Origin: an uncultured Microbacterium sp.
Lineage (GTDB): Bacteria > Actinomycetota > Actinomycetes > Actinomycetales > Microbacteriaceae
Assembly (NCBI GenBank): GCA_937988695.1
Contig: CALKHM010000145.1
Span: forward strand, 1-9,076
Direction: 5' to 3'
DNA: 9,076 nt
Shown here: positions 5,096 to 9,076 of the stretch, piece after piece
Layout: every line of letters starts with the position of its first letter
How positions within the stretch are numbered: the first letter of the stretch is position 1
The notes under the pieces: model-generated
Database searches by the model: none
Seen by the model: only the letters and a program-made list of their open reading frames with translations
What the model was told of the DNA's origin: nothing
Program-made: the position numbers and the translations under genes

Positions 5096-6505
5096 CTACG
5101 CCTCTCCGGCGGCGAGGGCCTGCAGCACCTGCGGGATGATCAGATACACGTTGCCGCAGCCCAGCGTGATGATGTAGTCCCCCGGCCGGGCGACCGATGC
5201 GGTGTAGTCGGCGGCCTCCTGCCAGTCGGTGACGTAGTGCACGTGCGAGGGGTCGGCGAAGTCGTCGCTGACGAGCTTGCCGGTGACGCCGGGGATGGGA
5301 TCCTCGCGCGCGCCGTACACGTCGAGCACGACGGTGTGATCGGCCCGCGACTCGAGCACCTCGGCGAACTCGCGGTGCATCTGCTGCGTGCGCGAGTACG
5401 TGTGCGGCTGATGCAGCGCGATGATGCGCCCGTCGCCGATCACGGTGCGAGCGGCCTCGAGTGCGGCGGCGACCTCGGTCGGGTGATGTGCATAGTCGTC
5501 GTAGACGCTCACCCCGTGCTCCACGCCGTGCAGCTCGAACCGCCGCACCGTGCCGGTGAACCCCTCCACGGCACGCACGGCAGCGGCCAGGTCGTAGCCG
5601 AGCGTGAGGAGCACAGCTGCGGCGCCGGCGGCGTTGACGGCGTTGTGGGCGCCCGGGATCGCCAGCTGCGCGGCGACGGCCTGGCCGGCGTGGCTCACCG
5701 TGAACGACACCGGCCCGGACGCCGGGCCGTCGGTGCGGACGTCGCTGACGCGCACGTCGGCGCCGGCAGCCCTGCCGAACGTGACGATGTGCGGATGCGT
5801 GAGCTGCGCACGCACCCGCTGCGCGCCAGGGTCGTCCGCGGAGATGACGACCGCCTCGCGCGCCTTGCCCGCGAACTGCGCGAACGCGTCGTAGAACGCG
5901 TCGTCGGTGCCGTAGTGGTCGAGGTGATCGGGATCCACGTTCGTGATGAGCCCGACCGAGGTGTCGTACAACAGGAACGTGCCGTCGGACTCGTCGGCCT
6001 CGATCACGACGAGGTCATCGGCCCCGACGCCGCTGGAGGCGCCCAGCTGAGCGATGACCCCTCCGTTGACGAACGTCGGATCGGCGTGCAATGCCTGCAG
6101 CGCGGTCACGATCATGCCCGTCGACGTGGTCTTGCCGTGGGCGCCCGCCACCGACACGAGGCGACGCCCGCCGATGAGCCAGTGCAGTGCCTGGGAGCGA
6201 TGGATGACCGCCAGCCCTCGCTCGATGGCGGCGACGTACTCGGGGTTGGACGGCCAGATCGCCCCGGTGTGGATGACGGTGTCGGCGTCGCCGAGATGTG
6301 CGGCGTCATGGCCGACGTGCACGTCGGCTCCGAGCGCCGCCAGCGCACGCAGGTTCGCGCTGTCGGCGCGGTCGGAGCCGGAGACCCGGATGCCGCGGGC
6401 CAGGAACATCCTCGCCAGGCCCGACATGCCGGAGCCGCCGATGCCGATGAAGTGCGCGGCATGGATCTCGGCAGGGATGGGAAGGCTCAAATCGGGTCTG
6501 ATCAT
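5096..6505 (-). CDS. murC: UDP-N-acetylmuramate--L-alanine ligase
   Basis: MurC adds L-alanine to UDP-MurNAc with ATP, the first step of the peptidoglycan stem peptide, in the cytoplasm. The 469-residue protein is full length and has all three Mur ligase domains: the Rossmann-type UDP-binding start HFIGIGGSGMSGLA (18-31), the ATP P-loop GAHGKTT (121-127), EADESDGTF (169-177), NVDPDHLDHYG (189-199), the junction GAHNAVNA (285-292), and the C-terminal domain FTGTVRRFELHG (316-327) and YDDYAHHPTEV (335-345) that complete the active site. The ATG at 6505 starts only 67 bases from the divergent gntR start; GGA lies 6 bases upstream as a weak ribosome binding site. Because gntR interrupts the run from murG, murC probably has its own promoter. 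ftsQ follows 6 bases downstream. Confidence 0.98.
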   Translation of the reverse strand: MIRPDLSLPIPAEIHAAHFIGIGGSGMSGLARMFLARGIRVSGSDRADSANLRALAALGADVHVGHDAAHLGDADTVIHTGAIWPSNPEYVAAIERGLAVIHRSQALHWLIGGRRLVSVAGAHGKTTSTGMIVTALQALHADPTFVNGGVIAQLGASSGVGADDLVVIEADESDGTFLLYDTSVGLITNVDPDHLDHYGTDDAFYDAFAQFAGKAREAVVISADDPGAQRVRAQLTHPHIVTFGRAAGADVRVSDVRTDGPASGPVSFTVSHAGQAVAAQLAIPGAHNAVNAAGAAAVLLTLGYDLAAAVRAVEGFTGTVRRFELHGVEHGVSVYDDYAHHPTEVAAALEAARTVIGDGRIIALHQPHTYSRTQQMHREFAEVLESRADHTVVLDVYGAREDPIPGVTGKLVSDDFADPSHVHYVTDWQEAADYTASVARPGDYIITLGCGNVYLIIPQVLQALAAGEA

Positions 6506-6572
6506 GACGGATCCATCCTAAGTTGGCGCTCGGATGCCACCGTCTTCGGCGCGCTGGGAGGATGCTGGAGGC
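6506..6572. promoter_or_regulatory. Divergent murC / gntR intergenic promoter region
   Basis: These 67 bases separate two divergent starts and must hold promoters for both unless murC is read from far upstream. On the minus strand TAGGAT (6520-6515) fits the TAnnnT -10 type and ends only nine bases before the murC ATG, so transcription could begin at or next to the start codon. On the plus strand TAAGTT (6519-6524) overlaps it and could serve gntR with a leader of about 40 bases. No good -35 is seen for either. CATCC (6514-6518) and GGATG (6532-6536) form a loose 5-bp dyad. Confidence 0.4.
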
Positions 6573-6968
6573 ATGATCACCATCGACCCGTCCAGCTCCA
6601 CGCCGCCGTTCGAGCAGCTGCGTGCGCGGCTGCTCGAGGCCGTCGCGTCGGGCGAACTGGCCGCGGGGGCGCGGCTGCCCACCGTGCGACGCCTGGCCGA
6701 CGACCTGGGTCTCGCACCGGGCACCGTCGCGCGCACGTACCGTGAGCTGGAGGCATCCGGCATCATCGAGACCCGCGGACGCGCCGGCAGCTTCGTGAGC
6801 CTGGACCGCGACCCGGTGCGCCAGCAGGCGCAGCGGGCGGCGGCCGCGTTCGCCGAGCAGATACGTGCGCTGCGGCTCGACGCCGACACGGCGCTCGCGC
6901 TCGCGGAGGCGGCCCTGCGCACCGTCGCGCCGGAGCCGGCCCTCAGCGCGCGAGCACCCGGTCGATGA
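6573..6968 (+). CDS. GntR family transcriptional regulator, YtrA-like
   Basis: This is a 131-residue DNA-binding regulator and the only plus-strand gene here. The N-terminal winged helix matches GntR closely: PPFEQLRARLLEAVASGELAAGARLPTVRRLADDLGLAPGTVARTYRELEASGIIETRGRAGSFVS (about 10-75). A short helical tail follows (about 80-118), without the large effector domain of FadR, HutC or MocR types, which places it with the YtrA group. YtrA-type regulators usually sit beside ABC transporter genes; none is here. The start at 6573 is chosen because the domain begins right after it and GGGAGGA (6556-6562) lies ten bases upstream; the upstream in-frame ATG at 6534 adds 13 unrelated residues. The gene is convergent with murG and overlaps its 3' end by 26 bases. 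It may repress its own promoter and the overlapping murC promoter; the target is not known. Confidence 0.93.
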   Translation: MITIDPSSSTPPFEQLRARLLEAVASGELAAGARLPTVRRLADDLGLAPGTVARTYRELEASGIIETRGRAGSFVSLDRDPVRQQAQRAAAAFAEQIRALRLDADTALALAEAALRTVAPEPALSARAPGR

Positions 6969-8016
6969 GCGCGATGACGTTCTCGGTGCCGGTGCGGATG
7001 CCGGCGGATGCCGCGGCCCGCCGCAGCCCCTCCAGAGCCGCGTGGTCGCCCAGCAGCGGGACGATCTCGCTGCGCACGCGGTCGGCGCTGAGCTCCCCAT
7101 CGGGGATGAGCCGGGCGGCGCCCGAGCGCACCGCCGCGGCCGCGTTCAGGCTCTGCTCGCCGTTGCCGACGGCGTACGGCACATAGACGGCGGGAATCCC
7201 CAGGGCGCTGATCTCGCTGACGGTGGCCGCGCCCGAGCGCGACACGATCACGTCGGCCAGCGCGAACGCCAGGTCCATCCGGTCGATGTACCGCCGCAGC
7301 ACGTACCCCGCCACCCCCGGGTCGGCGAGATCGCTGCGCTGACCGGTCACATGCAGCAGCTGCCACCCCGCCGCGAGCACGTCCTGCCAGGCGCCGGCGA
7401 AGGCCTCATTGAGCCGGCGCGCGCCGAGCGAGCCGCCGAACACGAGCAGCGTGGGCGTGGCGGCGTCCAATCCGAAGAACGCGGCGGCCTCGGCGCGCGT
7501 CGCCGCACGATCGAGATCGACGATCTCGCGGCGCAGCGGCATCCCCACCACTTCGCCACCGCGCAGCCGGGTGCCGTCGAACGCGACGCCCACCGCACCC
7601 GCGCGACGCGCGCCCAGCACGTTGGCAAGGCCGGCCTTGGCGTTGGCCTCGTGCACGACGAACGGAACCTTCTCGCGTCGCGCGGCGAGGTACGCCGGCG
7701 CCGAGGCGTAGCCGCCGAAGCCCACGACGACGTCGACCCCGCGTGTGCGGATGTGCGCGCGCACCTGTGCGATCGCGCGGCGCAACCGCGCGGGAAACAC
7801 TACGGCATCCGCGTTCGGTCGCCGGGGAAAGGGCACCTTGTCCACGAACAGCAGCTCATACCCGCGTTCGGGCACCAGCCGGGCCTCCAGCCCCTCGCGG
7901 GTGCCGAGCACGAGCACGCCGGCCGCGGGCTCGCGCTCCCGCAGGCCGTCGGCGACCGCCAGCAGTGGATTCACATGGCCGGCGGTGCCACCGCCGGCCA
8001 GAAGATACGTCGTCAC
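6943..8016 (-). CDS. murG: UDP-GlcNAc:lipid I N-acetylglucosaminyltransferase
   Basis: MurG transfers GlcNAc from UDP-GlcNAc to lipid I at the inner face of the membrane, making lipid II. The 357-residue GT-B protein has the family's glycine loops: LLAGGGTAGHVNP (5-17), GFGGYASAP (99-107), and VFGGSLGARRLNEA (192-205). The membrane-facing HEANAKAGLANVLGAR (122-137) corresponds to the HEQNAxxGLxN box, with Ala for Gln as seen in other Actinobacteria. The donor-binding C lobe has SRSGAATVSEISALGIPAVYVP (259-280), with Glu268 for the ribose, and YAVGNGEQSLNAAA with Gln288 and Asn291. The start is GTG at 8016, nine bases after the ftsW stop, with no clear ribosome binding site, so translation is probably coupled. 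Its last 26 bases overlap the 3' end of the opposing gntR. Confidence 0.97.
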   Translation of the reverse strand: MTTYLLAGGGTAGHVNPLLAVADGLREREPAAGVLVLGTREGLEARLVPERGYELLFVDKVPFPRRPNADAVVFPARLRRAIAQVRAHIRTRGVDVVVGFGGYASAPAYLAARREKVPFVVHEANAKAGLANVLGARRAGAVGVAFDGTRLRGGEVVGMPLRREIVDLDRAATRAEAAAFFGLDAATPTLLVFGGSLGARRLNEAFAGAWQDVLAAGWQLLHVTGQRSDLADPGVAGYVLRRYIDRMDLAFALADVIVSRSGAATVSEISALGIPAVYVPYAVGNGEQSLNAAAAVRSGAARLIPDGELSADRVRSEIVPLLGDHAALEGLRRAAASAGIRTGTENVIALIDRVLAR

Positions 8017-8025
8017 CAGAAGAGG

Positions 8026-9076
8026 CTAACCGGCGAACGCCGGCGGCTTCGCCGGCAGCGAGCGAGCGAACGACAGCAGCACTCCGCACGCCATCAGCGT
8101 CGACAGCAGCGACGTGCCGCCCTGCGACATGAACGGCAACGGCACGCCCAGCACCGGGAACAGACGCAGCACCACGCCGATGTTCAGCAGCGCCTCCCCC
8201 ACGACCCACACCGTGATCGCGCCCGACACGATCCGCACGAACGGGTCGTCGGTGCGGCGGATGACGTGGAACGCCCCGACGGCGAACAGCGCGAACAGCA
8301 CCAGCACGACGCAGCAGCCGATGAGCCCGAGCTCCTCGCCGACGATCGCGAAGATGTAGTCGTTCGCGGCGGCGGGCAGCCAGTCGTACTTCTGCTTGGA
8401 GTTGCCCAGCCCCAGTCCGAAGATCCCGCCGCTGGCCAGGCCCCAGATGCCGTGCAGCGGCTGGTAGCAGGTGTCGTAGTAGTCGGTGCATCCCGGCGAC
8501 AGGAAGCTCATGATGCGCTTCATGCGGTTCGCGCTGGTCACCGCGAACACCGCGACGCCGGCCAGCCCGACCAGCAACGGCAGGATGAAGATCCGCAGCT
8601 TCACCCCGGAGAAGAACAGCGCTGCCAGCACGATGAACACGAGGATCATGGCGGTGCCCAGGTCGTGGCCGGCCATGACCGTGGCGATCACCGCGATCGA
8701 GACCGGGACCACCGGGATGAACACGTGCCGCCACAGCCCCAGCAGCGTGCGCTTGCGAAACAGCACGTAGCCGAGCCAGAGGGCGAGCGTCAGCTTGAGG
8801 AACTCCGACGGCTGCGCCTGCAGCACCGCAATCCGGATCCAGTTGGTGTTGCCGTCGTTGTTGATGCCCAACGGCGTGAACACGAGCATCTGGAACGCGG
8901 TCGCTCCGATCAGCGCGAGCCAGGCGACCTTCTTCCAGAAGCGCACCGTGAACCGGCTCAGGATGAGCATGAGCGGCACGCCGATGGCGGCGAACAGCCC
9001 CTGCTTCAGCAGTGCCTCGTACGGCTGGTCGCCGTTGGCCGATCCGACCGCCGAGGTCGCCGACAGCACCATCACC
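8026..9076 (-). CDS. ftsW: FtsW, SEDS-family septal peptidoglycan glycosyltransferase (5' end outside window)
   Basis: FtsW polymerises lipid II at the septum together with a class B PBP. About 349 C-terminal residues are visible; the reading frame runs off the right edge. The first visible residues (MMVLSATSAVGS) match the middle of membrane helix 1, so the apparent Met is not the start. Visible SEDS marks are NWIRIAVLQAQPSEFLKL, GHDLGTAMIL, the extracytoplasmic loop ending YQPLHGIWGLASGGIFGLGLGNSKQKYDWLP, then NDYIFAIVGEELGLIG with the catalytic-type Asp (visible residue 239), and the terminal signature NIGVVLRLFPVLGVPLPFMSQGGTSLL. The usual EAH before that Asp reads AAAN here. The C-terminal tail is short (LPAKPPAFAG). 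Position before murG favours FtsW over RodA. Two Cys flank the large loop (visible residues 196 and 203). Confidence 0.96.
   Translation of the reverse strand, partial: VMVLSATSAVGSANGDQPYEALLKQGLFAAIGVPLMLILSRFTVRFWKKVAWLALIGATAFQMLVFTPLGINNDGNTNWIRIAVLQAQPSEFLKLTLALWLGYVLFRKRTLLGLWRHVFIPVVPVSIAVIATVMAGHDLGTAMILVFIVLAALFFSGVKLRIFILPLLVGLAGVAVFAVTSANRMKRIMSFLSPGCTDYYDTCYQPLHGIWGLASGGIFGLGLGNSKQKYDWLPAAANDYIFAIVGEELGLIGCCVVLVLFALFAVGAFHVIRRTDDPFVRIVSGAITVWVVGEALLNIGVVLRLFPVLGVPLPFMSQGGTSLLSTLMACGVLLSFARSLPAKPPAFAG

Noticed and set aside
6534..6572. Longer gntR start at ATG 6534
   Set aside because: The 13 added residues are outside the winged-helix domain and no ribosome binding site precedes them; 6573 has GGGAGGA upstream.
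4127..6745. Very long plus-strand open frame (872 codons) antisense to ftsQ and murC
   Set aside because: It reads through genes with clear FtsQ and MurC motifs. Its product is Arg/Gly/His/Asp-rich with no recognisable domain. Long antisense frames are expected in GC-rich DNA with biased third codon positions.
1..9076. Search for CRISPR arrays, insertion sequences, tRNA/rRNA genes, toxin-antitoxin pairs or a new system
   Set aside because: No repeat-spacer periodicity, transposase motifs, cloverleaf arms or unexplained coding stretch was seen. The window is almost fully covered by known core genes.

Overview
The window is a chromosomal segment from a high-GC actinobacterium. It carries most of the division and cell wall (dcw) cluster plus the sepF-yggT-divIVA-lspA block that usually follows ftsZ in Gram-positives. 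Several traits point to Actinobacteria, most likely the family Microbacteriaceae (Microbacterium-like): GC-rich sequence with GTG and TTG starts, no ftsA between ftsQ and ftsZ, the FtsZ GTP loop reading GEGGGTGTG, an Ala/Pro-rich polar DivIVA (Wag31), and MurG with a GNGEQ-type C-lobe loop. The family placement is inference from protein style and gene order, not from a search.

All genes except one are on the minus strand, so the operon reads from high to low coordinates: ftsW (5' end outside the window), murG, [gntR on the plus strand], murC, ftsQ, then a 193-base leader with a hairpin and an AT-rich promoter region, then ftsZ, yggS, sepF, yggT, a 114-base leader, divIVA, lspA, and the first nine codons of a probable RluA/RluD-type pseudouridine synthase at the left edge. 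Most junctions are a few bases apart or overlap (ftsZ/yggS TAGTG, lspA/rluD ATGA), as expected for coupled translation.

The genes work together in septal wall synthesis. MurC and MurG make lipid II (UDP-MurNAc-L-Ala, then GlcNAc transfer). FtsW polymerises it, and FtsQ links the membrane division complex. FtsZ forms the ring, and SepF anchors it in the absence of FtsA. DivIVA marks poles and septum for apical growth. YggT is a small membrane protein and YggS a PLP-homeostasis protein that travel with this block. LspA processes lipoproteins.

No new defence, mobile or biosynthetic system is visible; this is a core housekeeping region. The points worth a second look are a plus-strand YtrA-type GntR regulator lodged between murC and murG, a perfect palindrome and tandem repeats in the ftsZ leader, a hexamer (GGATGC/GCATCC) present about three times more often than base composition predicts, and a possible leaderless murC promoter. 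No gene-free stretch exceeds 300 bases.
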